From Ganoderma boninense (Eukaryota; Basidiomycota; Agaricomycetes; Polyporales; Polyporaceae): 64,000 nt of DNA. How positions within the stretch are numbered: position 1 is the stretch's first letter; each line of letters begins with the position of its first letter. Location of the stretch: contig CM035308.1 in NCBI GenBank assembly GCA_002900995.3, positions 1,984,001-2,048,000 of the forward strand. Reading direction: 5' to 3'. The notes below the pieces were generated by a model. It made no database searches, was not told where the DNA came from, and worked only from the letters and a program-made list of their open reading frames with translations. The translations under genes and the position numbers were made by a program. Of this stretch, positions 1 to 10,306 are shown in pieces.

Positions 1-1
1 C

Positions 2-1447
2 AGCGCCTTTGCTGCACCACTGTTTCCCGGACTCCGGCGATTTCCTCATGGCCGCAACTTCTCTCAGTGGACAGGAAATGATTCCAAGGCTCTCATGAAG
101 GTGCGTGAGCTGACCTATTCACCGTACAGCTGAAAAATGTCTGACTGCAATTCTCCCAGGTATTCCTTGCATCGATCGCTGGCTTCGTCCCTCAGAAGAT
201 GTCGCAGTGCCTAGCTATATTCCTCGACTTTGCATACACAGCTCGGTGCTCCGAGCATGACATGCCGTGCCTCGGAGCGATGGAAGAAGCACTCCAGTAC
301 TTCTATGACTGCTGTACCATCTTCGTAGAAACTGGTGTGCGTCCTGACGGCTTTGGTCTTCCCCGACAATATTCCCTCGCCCACTACGTCCTTTCCATAC
401 AGCAGTTTGGCTCTCCTAACGGCTTGTGTTCCTCAATCACGGAGAGCAAACACATCGAAGCTGTCAAGGAGACTTGGAGGCGATCCAACCGGAACGAGCC
501 CACTGGCCAAATGATCCGAACACTTTCATGCCTGTCAAAGCTCTCGGCTGCTGCTGTCGAGTTTGGACGACGTGGAATGCTCCAGAACGACGTTCTAACG
601 GCGGCACAGCTTGAACTCAGTGACGAGACTGCCAAAGATATCCAGTCTGCCCAAGAGCTTTCCTATCTTCAAGCGCAGGACGTTCAGGATGTTGATGGGC
701 CTCGTGTTGAGGCGTACACATACCTCGGTGAATGGCAATGTAAGTTGAATAGTGCCAGTGTTGTTCTTTCTGAGTCGTGCTCATAGCATAGCAGGTGTTT
801 TCCACCTGCACGAGCTTGCGGCAGAACTCATCCAGCCCCACCTTTATGAGTATGTATGCCGGTTTGTTTTTCGAGAGTTATATCCGGGACTCCCAATACC
901 TGCAGCCTTGGATGATGATGGCATGCCTCCCGTGCCTCGTCGCCTAAAGCTCGGTGTGCATACCTGCGCATCAGCTGTTTTCTATGCCCCAACTGAGATA
1001 TCAGGCCCTGGTGGCATGCATCGTGAGATCATCCATGCTACATCTTCTTGGCATGGGAAGTTTCCCCGTTATGATACAGTTCTTGTGGTTGTGGATCCAG
1101 ATAGGCTCGGGATGATGCGATTCCGAGTAGCCCGTGTACGTCAGTTCCTGTCGTTTACTTATGAGGACATTTTATATCCTTGCGCACTTGTTGAATGGTT
1201 TTCAACTGATGAGAATGGCCCTGATGTTGCAACAGGCATGTGGGTTGTTCGTCCAGAGGAGGTGGAGGAACAGCAAGTAACTAGTATTATTCCCATCTCG
1301 TCTATAGCTCGGGCATGTCATTTGATGCCTGTACTGCACCGTACTTTCCTCCCCGCGGACTTTCACTTCTCAGAGACCCTTGATGCATTTCAAGCATACT
1401 ATGTCAACTGCTACATAGATTACCATGCTCATGAGACAATACTATAG
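2..1447 (+). CDS. Plavaka-family transposase, 3' part (5' end outside window)
   Basis: Three exons (2-100, 160-739, 795-1447) join in phase into a protein whose N-terminus lies upstream of the window. The order of blocks is that of basidiomycete Plavaka transposases: a PGLRRFPHGRNF block, the conserved tract PNGLCSSITESKHIEAVK (codons near 410-470) and the WRRSNR continuation, then a C-terminal region ending in an H-H-A-H-E segment. Both introns have GT-AG ends and are 55-60 bp. The reading frame shows no stop in the visible part, so the element could still be coding or only recently silenced. The transposase would act in the nucleus on its own terminal repeats. It lies 0.45 kb from the decayed terpene synthase copy, so it may have taken part in that rearrangement; this is inference. 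The family assignment comes from recalled motifs, not from a search. Confidence 0.8.
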
Positions 1448-1889
1448 ACACATTTCTCTTTCACCTGGTGTGTCTGGGTATCTTCGTGGACTTACACCTC
1501 TTACTCATATTACTCATATTACTACATCAAAGTAATTTCAGTAATACAGTAATAGATCCGGGCTTTTACTGATGACCCTCTTCGGAGACCTACAAAGTGA
1601 ACTCCGCTTTCTCCTGAAACCAGCGATGTGTGGGTGATGGACACCTCGCTATCGGAGTAGTAAACGACTGACGTGACATGACCCATATGCTCCCACAGAC
1701 GAAAATACTGCCGATGATACGATGTGCCTGGCATCAGCAAAAGTGCTATTGCCCGGGGCAACCCTGTCGCATCTGGGCAAGCATCGCAGGTCGCCTCAGG
1801 CCGTATACTACGGTATAGGGCTCTCAGGAAGGAGCTTCCTGATGGCCCGGGGCTTCTAAAGCCTTTAGACTGAGGGTCCTGAGACGCGT
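1448..1889. other. Non-coding flank of the Plavaka gene
   Basis: No gene is supported. Positions 1500-1560 hold short AT-rich direct repeats (two adjacent copies of TTACTCATA-like units, then two of CAGTAATA). These could be subterminal repeats of the transposon's right end. I could not identify a terminal inverted repeat because the left end is outside the window. Confidence 0.4.
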
Positions 1890-2145
1890 TCTCCAGGAAC
1901 TCAAGAGGGCTCAGGCAAATGCATTTTTGCTGATGGCCTGCTAGCGGATGAAACGCTAGCTTGTGCGAGAAGAATCGTGACGCTCATCGGCGAGGACTGC
2001 GAGCTGATGACTCTTTGGCGTTCGTTCGGGCAGGTGGGCAGCTACCTGACTGCCAGGAGGGACGCTGACTGAAATTTTCATAGGCCTTCACGTAAAGACA
2101 CCACGATATCATCTGGCACACTTGGAGCGCTCCCAGATCAACTAA
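1890..2145 (+). pseudogene. Relic of a terpene synthase, C-terminal exons only
   Basis: Positions 1938-2033 still read as 32 open codons (starting LLADETLACARR, ending WRSFGQ) that match the end of exon 5 of the intact synthase at 4863-6163. They are followed by an intact GTGGGC donor. A 3' exon remnant follows at about 2083-2145 (LHVKTPRYHLAHLERSQIN, then TAA) and matches the last exon, including the R-Y pair. Upstream of 1938 the similarity to the start of exon 5 breaks up through deletions. The N-terminal half, the aspartate motif and the NSE motif are absent, so no enzyme can be made. The relic sits in the same position relative to the HAD relic as the intact synthase does to the intact HAD gene. 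Confidence 0.8.
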
Positions 2146-2244
2146 GTCGGGGCGCACAGAAGTCTGGTCATTCGCGCTTCCCAAGTGTCCCACCTCCGAA
2201 CGCCCATCGACCATCCTCTAACGTGGCCTCCACCCGACCCCCCT

Positions 2245-3010
2245 TCACTGCCGCCTCTCAGTAACAGTGAACCTCAGGTCATCTCCATCCACACCAACGC
2301 GTACCTGCTCCGTCGTTCCGACGATGAAGTGCGCCCCGCAGTTCTTTCGCTCTCTCATGAATTGTGCACACCGCAACTTTGGCCCTCGCCCCAGAGGCAA
2401 TGCCAGCCCAAATGCCCTACGGCAAGTCCTCAAACATGACGCGCCGCTGCGCAGGGTAACAGAGCTCACTTGCTACGAGCGGGAACGGGTCCGACGCTGG
2501 TTTTCTAGTCTTGAGACGCTTATCACCAGATAGTGACCATGGGTGGCGTGATACCAACACACGTCATGGAGCCATATGCTGTAATGAAAAACGGCATTCA
2601 GATAGAAGTACCGAGTAATCGAAGGCTGCGACCAAAAAGCTTGCCGCATGCTTGCGGTGTGCACCGAAGATGGCAATCCCGGCGTAATAGCGGCCCTCAG
2701 GGGGGGATGCGTCGCACCGAGCGGTTGAGATGTTGACATGCGGCCTTATGCGGCGACTCGGAACACGTCCTCAGCTCCAGCTCAATGGCCGGCCCCACTT
2801 TGGGCAGTGAGAAGCGCGAGGCGGTCCGAGCTCACGCGGCGCAAGAAGGTAGAGTGGATCCGGAGAGAGAAGGACCAGGACTCGAAGGACGACGGAGTTG
2901 AGCCCAAGAATGGAAAAGAGCGGACTGGGCCCGGTGGCTTCCGACCATGCTTGCTGTAAATACAGGCCAGCGAAGAGGGGGACAGATCCGCAGATGCCCG
3001 GAGCTTGGTT
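2245..3010 (-). pseudogene. Relic of a HAD-family phosphatase gene
   Basis: On the minus strand this stretch aligns throughout with the intact phosphatase gene at 6377-7200. The C-terminus is clearest (NCGAHFIVGTTEQVRV, then DLRFTVTERR). The FEDxPxGI block, the intron and the region around the serine-rich insertion can also be recognised. Frameshifts separate the blocks: the FED block and the NCGAHF block lie in different frames, and premature stops occur. The 5' part with the DxD nucleophile motif is missing. Together with the preceding synthase relic it forms a decayed duplicate of the convergent synthase/phosphatase pair. Confidence 0.85.
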
Positions 3011-4862
3011 TGGGCTTTCATGGCAGGTTCGATTCGATGTCAAGCCTAACCTTGAGTCAGGCTGCTTCTACAAAACTAGTTACCATATACATCACGGCCT
3101 TGACTACAGACAGCAAGACACTGGCCTCGCGCCGGTGCTTTGGAGCAGATATGAAGCTCAGGCGCAGGCTGTAGTATCATATCATCCGAATCGTCATGAC
3201 AAACCCGCCATGGCCAATATTCCCAACTTTGAACTCGCTGAGGCTATCGAGACTCGGCACCGCGATTAATCTGCATCCAAGCATTTTAAGTTACATTTTG
3301 TGAGGGCGTCAACTTGAATGTGTGTGAGAGAACGGCTCTGGCTCACAAACAGACTGGGAAGTACCGCACGGTTATGGTTCGGACGACAAGCTGCTGGCTC
3401 GCGATGTGTTCCATTTTCTCCTCTTATCGTGCCGCCCGAGTAGTCGGATTCCCCTCCTGGAGACGATCCCATCTATCGCTGGTTCCTGCTCCTCCCTTCC
3501 CATGTTCGTGACAGAGTTGAGGAGCGGGGATCTGCGACAACGACCGCCCACCCGGCAGTAGGGCCCGAGTCGACCCAATGTCACTCCCCGATTCCTCGTT
3601 ATGACCGTTTTGAAAATGGCAATACCATAAGTCTGAAGCCGCGAGTTCGTCGCGAACCTGGCTACATCACAAGCATGCGCTGACCCGGAGATAGGGCTGT
3701 CTCGATTTGGCGGTAGGGAGCCCACTTTCTAATTCGTGTGGTGAAAAAAATGGCAGAATGCAATATAACACCTTCCGGTGAGCGAGGGGAAGTAGATTGG
3801 TGACTCCGGGGTGGTGAGCAGTGGGAAAGAACGAGACACAGTTTGTCAGTTGGCTAGCATGCAGCATTCGCGCCGTTACACCATGTGGCGATTTTCCTCG
3901 TGCAAACTTGTGCGAGCTCGAAAGGTGGGTGGAACGAGAGTCGGGTGGAACGAGGCTTGCCAGGGGATGACGGAGGTCTAGATTTGAACGATGACGTCGG
4001 AACGCGTCGGTGGAGAGATGAAGAGTTGTTGCAGGACTGCCTGTGCTTCCGGGGTACTGTCATTGTCGACTCTGGCGACGCCCTCGCGCGTCCGCGCTTC
4101 GTGAGTCTGACGCCGTCACTGAGCGCTAGAGGACTCGCGTTTGTGGCGTGCAACCGCGTGCAACACGTCAGGAACGGCAGCGGAGACGCGCGGCAGCCAC
4201 AGAAGCTAACTCAGGCTAACTGCGAAGCGCGACTTGGTCTCGAACGCCCTGAACCATGCGAGCGCGCGGCAGCTGTGGTCCACCGCTCGCCATTCTCTCG
4301 CCGTCTTGAACAGGTACGTTTGTGTGTATCTGAAAGATGGCTAAGATATGACCTCTGTGAGCGCGATGCCGGCCGAGGACACCAGTATACGTATACGCGG
4401 AGGACAGACGTGCTTAGTCAATCTAAAGCCTTGGAGGTGGACCTGGATATTGGCCCGCTGACCCGAGCCAACAGAGGCGTGGAGCTCAATGTGCATTTCC
4501 ATTATGGCTTTCGTGCAGCAACTGCAAGGTTTCGGTGGGCCCTTATCTGGGCTCTTCTGACCGGACCCCAGACGCCTCAAAATTATGCTTCACTCAAGAA
4601 CAAGGTTTCATCATTCAAAAGGAAAGTTTCACCAATTTTCACCTTCCAAGAGTGCAGGTTTCTTAATCGAGCTCCCGCCCTTTGCTATAGCGCCTCCAGC
4701 CTTCTACGCTCGTATAAATTCCCGGCATTCTTCTGCGGTTCGGTCCTCACACCACCCTCACAGTCCACAGACCCACTGTGAGAATGCCGTCTACAACCTT
4801 TCTTTTGCTCCCTTCACTAGTCTCACATGTTCTCGAACAGGTCCCACTCTGTCAACATCATC
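3011..4862. other. Spacer and promoter region of terpene synthase 1
   Basis: About 1.85 kb between the relic pair and the intact synthase. A long open frame at 3885-4781 shows no family resemblance and no convincing splice context, so I do not call it a gene. The last 150 bases form the synthase promoter and leader, with a TATA-like element at 4713. The leader contains at least one upstream ATG (4784). Confidence 0.5.
4713..4718 (+). promoter_or_regulatory. TATA box of terpene synthase 1
   Basis: TATAAA lies 145 bp upstream of the proposed ATG at 4863, implying a leader of roughly 110 nt. Position and match support a core promoter; no regulator site was recognised. Confidence 0.45.
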
Positions 4863-6163
4863 ATGGCCACCCAGTCTGCAACTGTGAACGACGATATCAA
4901 CAGTATCAGCAAAGTGTGTTGACATCTCCTCGTCGACTTATTTTCACTGTCTGACATGTCATTTCAGGAGGATGCTTCTCGTCAGCAGAACGAGGTCAAG
5001 GATATCGTTCGCGACTTCCTGAACCGCAGCACGTCCGCTGGCGATGACGGTCTCCGCGCCGCCGGCGAATTCTACTCGGAGAGCGGGAAACTATACGACG
5101 ACATTTCCCGCAAGGTCGTGAATTCAATCCAAGCCGCTGACGATGATCCCAAGTTCATCGAGAGGATCACTATTTCGGGCTGCACCATGGCACAAACCGT
5201 GTATCCGCACACGAGCCTCGAACACCAGTACTACATTGCACTCTACACCGTGTGCTTCTTCTATGTCGACGACCTCACCCATCGGCATGCTGAGGCTGTC
5301 GCCCAGTTCTCTCGCCGCTTTGCCACGGGAGAGGGGCAGCTGAACCCGGCCCTAGACGTCTTCGCCGTCCTTCTGCGACAGGCCTACGAGCTGTGGCCCC
5401 TGGTCGGCGCCGACTCCATCATCGCCGGGACCCTCGAGGGCATCACGGCCTGTTACGTCGAGCATACGACTGCAAACATGGGTGTCACTCCGCGGGCAAC
5501 ATGGTGGCCGAACTACTTTCGAGTCAAGACCGGGTTTGGGCCCCCTTACGCCCACTTCAACTTCATGAAGGGCTGGGGGTCTAATACCCCGGGGTCGTAC
5601 ATACAACTGCTGCCGTGAGTTTTCTGTGAAATTTACGAAACATGTTCATTGAAACACCGTCCAGGTACCTGGAATTCTTCCTCGCTGGAGGAAAGTAAGT
5701 GTCCATACCATGTATTCCTGCCTCGCAATTCGAACGGGACTGACCACTGCGCGGCCTGAAAACGTAGCGATATGTAAGTATCCTTGACTACCTTGGTGGT
5801 CGAGGCAGTTTAACGCTGATGTTTCACACTCTTAAGTTTGTCTTTCTACAAAGAACAACTCGCAGGGGAGAAGACGAATTACATGCACATCCGAGCTGCT
5901 ACGGATGAAACCACCGTCATTAACACGCTGCGCTTGCTCGCAGATGAAACCATAGCTTGCATGCAGAAGATCGAACTGCTCATAGGGGAAAATAGCGAGT
6001 TAATGGAGCTTTGGAAGTCCTTTTGGCAGGTGAATAGTCATCCGGTACACCATACCTATGATTCACTCAACGAATTTCGATGCAGGGCTATTTAGTCTGG
6101 CACGTGAAGACGGCGCGATACCGGCTGGCTGACTTAGCACTCTTCACTGGGAAGAATGTTTGA
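4863..6163 (+). CDS. TRI5-like sesquiterpene synthase 1
   Basis: Six exons: 4863-4913, 4968-5614, 5665-5694, 5768-5773, 5837-6029, 6086-6163. They join in phase to 334 aa. Class I terpene cyclases of the trichodiene-synthase group ionise farnesyl diphosphate with three Mg2+ ions in the cytosol; the product cannot be read from sequence. Visible landmarks are the first metal motif YVDDLTHRH at D118-D119 (not the classic DDxxD), the NSE motif NDILSFYKE at N243-E251, and the C-terminal R320-Y321 pair in TARYRL. The Asn and Asp of the NSE motif are supplied by a 6-nt exon at 5768-5773 (sequence CGATAT), flanked by canonical GT and AG. The start is the first in-frame ATG before a GT-AG intron. The gene converges on the HAD phosphatase, with 213 bp between the stops. 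Family assignment is firm; function as an active enzyme is inferred from the intact motifs. Confidence 0.9.
5768..5773 (+). other. 6-nt microexon encoding part of the NSE metal-binding motif
   Basis: CGATAT lies between ...GTAG and GTAAGT. It completes the Asn codon (AA|C), supplies the Asp codon GAT and begins the Ile codon (AT|T). Skipping it would remove Asn-Asp while keeping the frame. Equivalent 6-nt exons occur at 44707-44712 (CGATGT), 46634-46639 (TGACAT) and 49427-49432 (TGACAT) in the other three synthases. Confidence 0.85.
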
Positions 6164-6376
6164 GAATTGCGAACACTAGAAGATATGCGTCATACACTCT
6201 GCAGACGTTTGTGCCATTAGATTCTACATCACAAACGATCAATATAGACATCTCTAGATTCTACACACTACTACGGCAGTCCGTCCCTGCTGCATTGTCC
6301 TTCAGAGAGCGTCCGACCTGCATCCCCTTCCAAACATCTCAACCATCCCTCTTCTCGCCTGTCATATTACCTCCCT

Positions 6377-7507
6377 TCATCGCCTCTCGGTCACAGTGAA
6401 CCTCAGGTCGCCCCCATCCACATCCACACGCACCTGCTCCATCGTGTCGACGATGAAGTGTGCCCCGCAGTTCTCGATCTTCGCCCTCTCGTGGCTTGTG
6501 CACACCGCAACGACGATCGCCCCAGAGGCAACCCCAGCCCGAATGCCCGACGGCGAGTCCTCGAAGACGACACACCGCTGCGCAGCATAACCAAGTTCGC
6601 TCGCTGCGAGCAAGAATGGGTCTGGGGCAGGCTTTCCAGCCTTGAGACGCTTGTCGTCAGCGGTGATAGTGACTGCGGGCGGCGTGATACCGACACGCGT
6701 CATGCAGCCGTATGCTACAGGGAAACACGACATGTCAGATACGAGTATGACGAAGGTTCAGAGCAAAAAGCTTACCGTATGTCTTCGCACCGGAAGTAGC
6801 AACGGCGCAGCGGCCCTCGGGAATAGAGTCCATGAGTGCCTTAACGCCGGGGAGAATGCGGACGGAGCGGTCGACAGCGGCAGCTTCGACCTGCCATGCG
6901 GCGAACACGTCCTTCTGCTCTAGCTCGGCTCTCCAATCGATGATGGGGGGAGCCGAGACCTCCTCAAACTCTATGTCCTCGATGGCTGCACCTTCGGCAG
7001 TGAGAAGGGCGAGGCGGTTGCTAACGCGGCGCAAGAAGCCAGGGCGAGGAGAAGAGAAGGACTCGACGGACGACGGAGTCGAGCTCGAGGACGATGTGAG
7101 GGAGGGGGTCGTGTCCCCTGAAGAGAGAGGGGACGGGCCACGGGAACCCGGTCCGTGCTTGCTGTACGCGTCGGCGAAGAAGAGGATAGAGTTCTCGAAC
7201 GCCTGGACCTCGGCGTCCATCTCGTGCGCCTTGATGTGAGGCTTGAACTGGGCGAGGTTGTCCACCGCGCGCTTGCCGTGAGTGGCTGCGATGACGAACG
7301 CCGGGTCCTGCCCGATATCGAGCGCAACCTTGCTCCATGCTGCTTCGACGGCCGCGATGGAGTCGGTAAGGGTGCCGTCCTGGAGATAGTCGCGGTCAGC
7401 TTTCGAGCATTGACGTATGCTACGGTGGACATAAAAACACATACCATGTCGAAGAGGGCGGCGTCTGCGAAGAAGGTAGTGGTCTCGGAGTCTGCGTTGT
7501 TGAACAT
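6377..7507 (-). CDS. HAD-superfamily phosphatase (GPP/DOG-like) with serine-rich insertion
   Basis: Exons 7445-7507, 6776-7379 and 6377-6714 (minus strand) give 334 aa. The haloacid dehalogenase motif I, LFDMDGTLTDS, has its nucleophile at D20 and the second Asp at D22; the first intron falls between M21 and D22. Motif II is in AVATSGAKT, the motif III lysine in RLKAGKPAPDPF, and the motif IV acid in VVFEDSPSGI. The order resembles fungal glycerol-1-phosphatase and 2-deoxyglucose-6-phosphatase, which hydrolyse small phosphate monoesters in the cytosol. Unlike those ~250 aa enzymes it carries a Ser/Thr/Pro-rich insert and a following acidic stretch in the cap region (roughly residues 80-145). 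A TATA box lies 63 bp upstream of the ATG. The gene converges on terpene synthase 1 and the pair was once duplicated, so a role in terpenoid dephosphorylation is conceivable but unproven. Confidence 0.85.
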
Positions 7508-7569
7508 GTTGTGGGTGTAGGATGCAAATGTCTGGAGGGAGAGAACGATTTGGAGGCGAGGACGGGCTC

Positions 7570-7577
7570 TTTTTATA
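7570..7577 (-). promoter_or_regulatory. TATA box of the HAD phosphatase gene
   Basis: TATAAAAA on the minus strand, 63-70 bp upstream of the start codon at 7507. Spacing fits a fungal core promoter. Confidence 0.5.
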
Positions 7578-8746
7578 CACCCAGCGCGGATGCTGGACTT
7601 GTAATTTTTTTGCGAAGCTCGAAGCCCATGATGCACACCCCAGTAGGCACTCAGCATACTATGCGGGCCCTAACAGCGGATGGAAAACGCAGCCGTCTCA
7701 AGGGACGAGTATCGGATGTCAGTAGCAGATCCGCAAGCTCTGGATACACATCCACTTACCCTTCTCCAAACCACTCATAGTATCCGCCTGAAGTCGACCT
7801 CTAGTTCAGCCCAAGCCAAAATCAATGTCCGGTCCGCTGTGTTTCGGGAAGAGGGACCCGGTTGGGTTTAAGCTTAGCCTGAGTCGGAGAGTCGCAAGAG
7901 GTTGGACCGTCCGAGTCGTTCGGATCCAACTGCCAAGCTTGAAGCCACAAATGAGATCATGAGAGAACGCCATAGATGGGATGTCGCGTATTCGCCTTGG
8001 AGTCTTTTTGCTTCCAAACGGTATTCTGTCGGCAGAAGAGTCACAGTCGGATTTGAAGAGCGTCGGAAGGAAGCGCCGTCCGCCTCCGCTGTTACTGACG
8101 TAATGCGATCGGTGATCTGAAGTCACAGCCACGGTGGGGGTCCGAGTTGGCGGCTATTACTTATGTACTTAGTATCAAGCCCTTCAAGTTCGAGTCCTGT
8201 GCCGTGTGCGATCATGTTACGGCCGCGCTGACATTATCTGCTGACGATCAACGTGGCCCACGCCGTTTTTCTTCATTGGTCGTATCAAGAGTAAGTAACC
8301 TTTTGTTGCCAAGTGTCAGATCTACTATTTTGACTTTTTAACGCACACGGCGTTGAAGTGGCGTTCCGACAGCGGGAGTCTGCCGAGCCGGGGAGCCTGG
8401 GGTTGCTAGTAGCTCGGGCTGATTTGAAGCTGTTGTGTGTTTTGCAGCAATCGAGCCGGCCCTGTTCCGCCCCCATGCATTACCACCAACGACGTGATGA
8501 AACGCGGCACGGACCTCGATTCCCCGGGGCCACTGCCGCGACATGAGTCCATACAGTAAACAGCCAAATCCCAAAAGTTCGCGGCTAACTATAGCACGAC
8601 CGGTCCCTGCAGTCCGCAAATCCTCGCATAATGTCCACAATGTCCCCGAGAAGAGCCTACTACGCTGCCACGTCCTCATCTCCTTCTCTATTCCCTTCTC
8701 TAACCCGCCGTTCGTCGCCCAGAGATCCTATTACTCCACCTCGGAG
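7578..8746. other. Gene-free stretch
   Basis: About 1.2 kb with only short overlapping frames. It includes the upstream region of the HAD gene and the 3' flank of the next minus-strand gene. I see no recognisable product, RNA gene or mobile element. Confidence 0.4.
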
Positions 8747-9556
8747 CTACCTCCGAAGGCGTACCCCAGTCCCGCGAGGGAGAACGCCCCAGAAGGTCTT
8801 GAACCAGGAGGACAACCGAAGTCGCAAACGTCGGGGTCTGGCACGCATCAATGATACCTGCGCCCAGCAAGATGCCTCCAAATGGTCGGGGTCCCCGGGT
8901 CCGATCCAGACCCAGCCGGGGTCAGGATCGTCCCCTGCCAGTCCCTGCTCCTCCTCGTCCCCTGCGTCAGCCACGACACAAGTGAGGGAGGAGCGGAGAG
9001 AGTCGGGGGTCGACACGGTCGTGTTCGCATCAGAGATGGACCCGTTGTCGGATCCCTCGTCTTCCTCCTTGATCACCCACAGCGAAGGCACAGACGCCAC
9101 TCTGTGCCCTCGGTGGGCCCTCGGGGAGCACCTGCTGGAGAACATGCGGTCGGTGTCGAGGAGCTCGCGCGCGCCGCCGGTAGAGTCGGTCGCCGTCGTG
9201 TTTTCCTCGTCTTCTTCTCCCTCGTCCTCGTCCTCCTCCGTGATCGCCGTCGGGGAGAAGCCACTCTCCCTGAACGGACGAAAACAGGAGGAGTGGACGA
9301 CGCCGATATTCAGAGAGACTTCTCCGTCGTCATCTCGGCTGTCGTTGGAGTCGTCACGCGAGTAGAATTCTTGTTCAACATCGTCGGGCCAGTCGAAGGG
9401 AGGACCCGACCTCGCGAGCGGGCCACGGACCTCGCTACCTGAAGAGAGGGTCTGCAGTACACGTGTCTCCATACTCGTTTTAGGAAGCTTACCAACAACC
9501 TTGAACTTCTCCCGGAAGGCCAAGGTGGGGGAGGTGTTGAAAGCCGGTGAAGGCAT
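8747..9556 (-). CDS. Hypothetical acidic protein
   Basis: A single uninterrupted frame of 269 codons. The N-terminal 70 residues look structured and conserved in style (TLAFREKFKVVGK, then a PPFDWPDDVEQEF segment). The middle holds long Asp/Glu/Ser runs typical of disorder. The C-terminus is basic (RLRLRLSSWFK). No signal peptide or transmembrane helix is visible and I do not recognise a domain. The minus strand is preferred over the overlapping plus-strand frame (8631-9365) because the latter is pure Ser/Pro/Arg low complexity. The C-terminal boundary is less certain because an unrecognised intron could change it. Confidence 0.55.
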   Translation of the reverse strand: MPSPAFNTSPTLAFREKFKVVGKLPKTSMETRVLQTLSSGSEVRGPLARSGPPFDWPDDVEQEFYSRDDSNDSRDDDGEVSLNIGVVHSSCFRPFRESGFSPTAITEEDEDEGEEDEENTTATDSTGGARELLDTDRMFSSRCSPRAHRGHRVASVPSLWVIKEEDEGSDNGSISDANTTVSTPDSLRSSLTCVVADAGDEEEQGLAGDDPDPGWVWIGPGDPDHLEASCWAQVSLMRARPRRLRLRLSSWFKTFWGVLPRGTGVRLRR

Positions 9557-10306
9557 AGCGACGAAGAATGGCTGGATCCACAGCAGTTAAGAGTATGGAG
9601 ATGAGGGCACGAAGGCAACGTAGGTGAGGATGTGCGGATGCAGCTGGTGCAGCGTGGGGCCTGGGTGGGTCAGTTTACAATTCGATGAGTTGCCGACGCC
9701 GACTTCCGAGTGGAGGCTGGCACGATGTGCTCGACTAGTACTACTGCCTTAAAGCTTGAACTTGAAGCTTGAAGGAGAATCATCCTGTCTAACTAGTGAC
9801 CATAGCAGTCGTTGCGGAAGGGCTGTCACCCGAGGCGATCGCCGCACAGCGCGAACAACAGATCGTCCTAAACCCGAGTAGATTCCCTGAATGTGAAAGG
9901 CAGTATACTAGTAGATACGAAGCATTAATGACTTCCGAGCTAATAATTATCTTGTACTACTATTACTATGTACATGATGGTACAGTGGACAAACGGGGGA
10001 TAGCAATGATAGCGCAGGAAACAGCGTGAGGTAATGTCAATAGCAGAGAGCGTACTTCGCGGAGACGTGAATGAGCTGTCGATACAAACGAGGGTAAGAA
10101 CACATTATGTGTTCCTAAACCCCTCTGGCGCAATACACATGCTGACGCACATGTAGGGCACGTGCGTCTGTCCTTAATACCAGCGAAGGGCACACACGAG
10201 ACACTGTCAAAGGGAAGCGACGACAAGTTGAACTTAGTGCGACAAGTCATCGCGAAGGTCAGGACGTTTGCTGGGTCCCTCGGCTTCTCGCCAACGGCCG
10301 GTCTTA
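9557..10306. other. Gene-free spacer
   Basis: About 750 bp holding the upstream region of the acidic-protein gene and the 3' flank of the DUF6534 gene. The minus frame running through 9966-10306 is read-through of an intron donor, so I do not treat it as coding. Confidence 0.4.

Noticed and set aside
3885..4781. 298-codon open frame upstream of synthase 1
   Set aside because: No recognisable motif, mixed composition, overlaps the TATA region and leader of synthase 1, and there is no sign of conservation with the duplicated block.
8631..9365. 244-codon plus-strand frame over the acidic-protein gene
   Set aside because: Pure Ser/Pro/Arg low complexity complementary to the Asp/Glu-rich minus-strand product; no structured segment.
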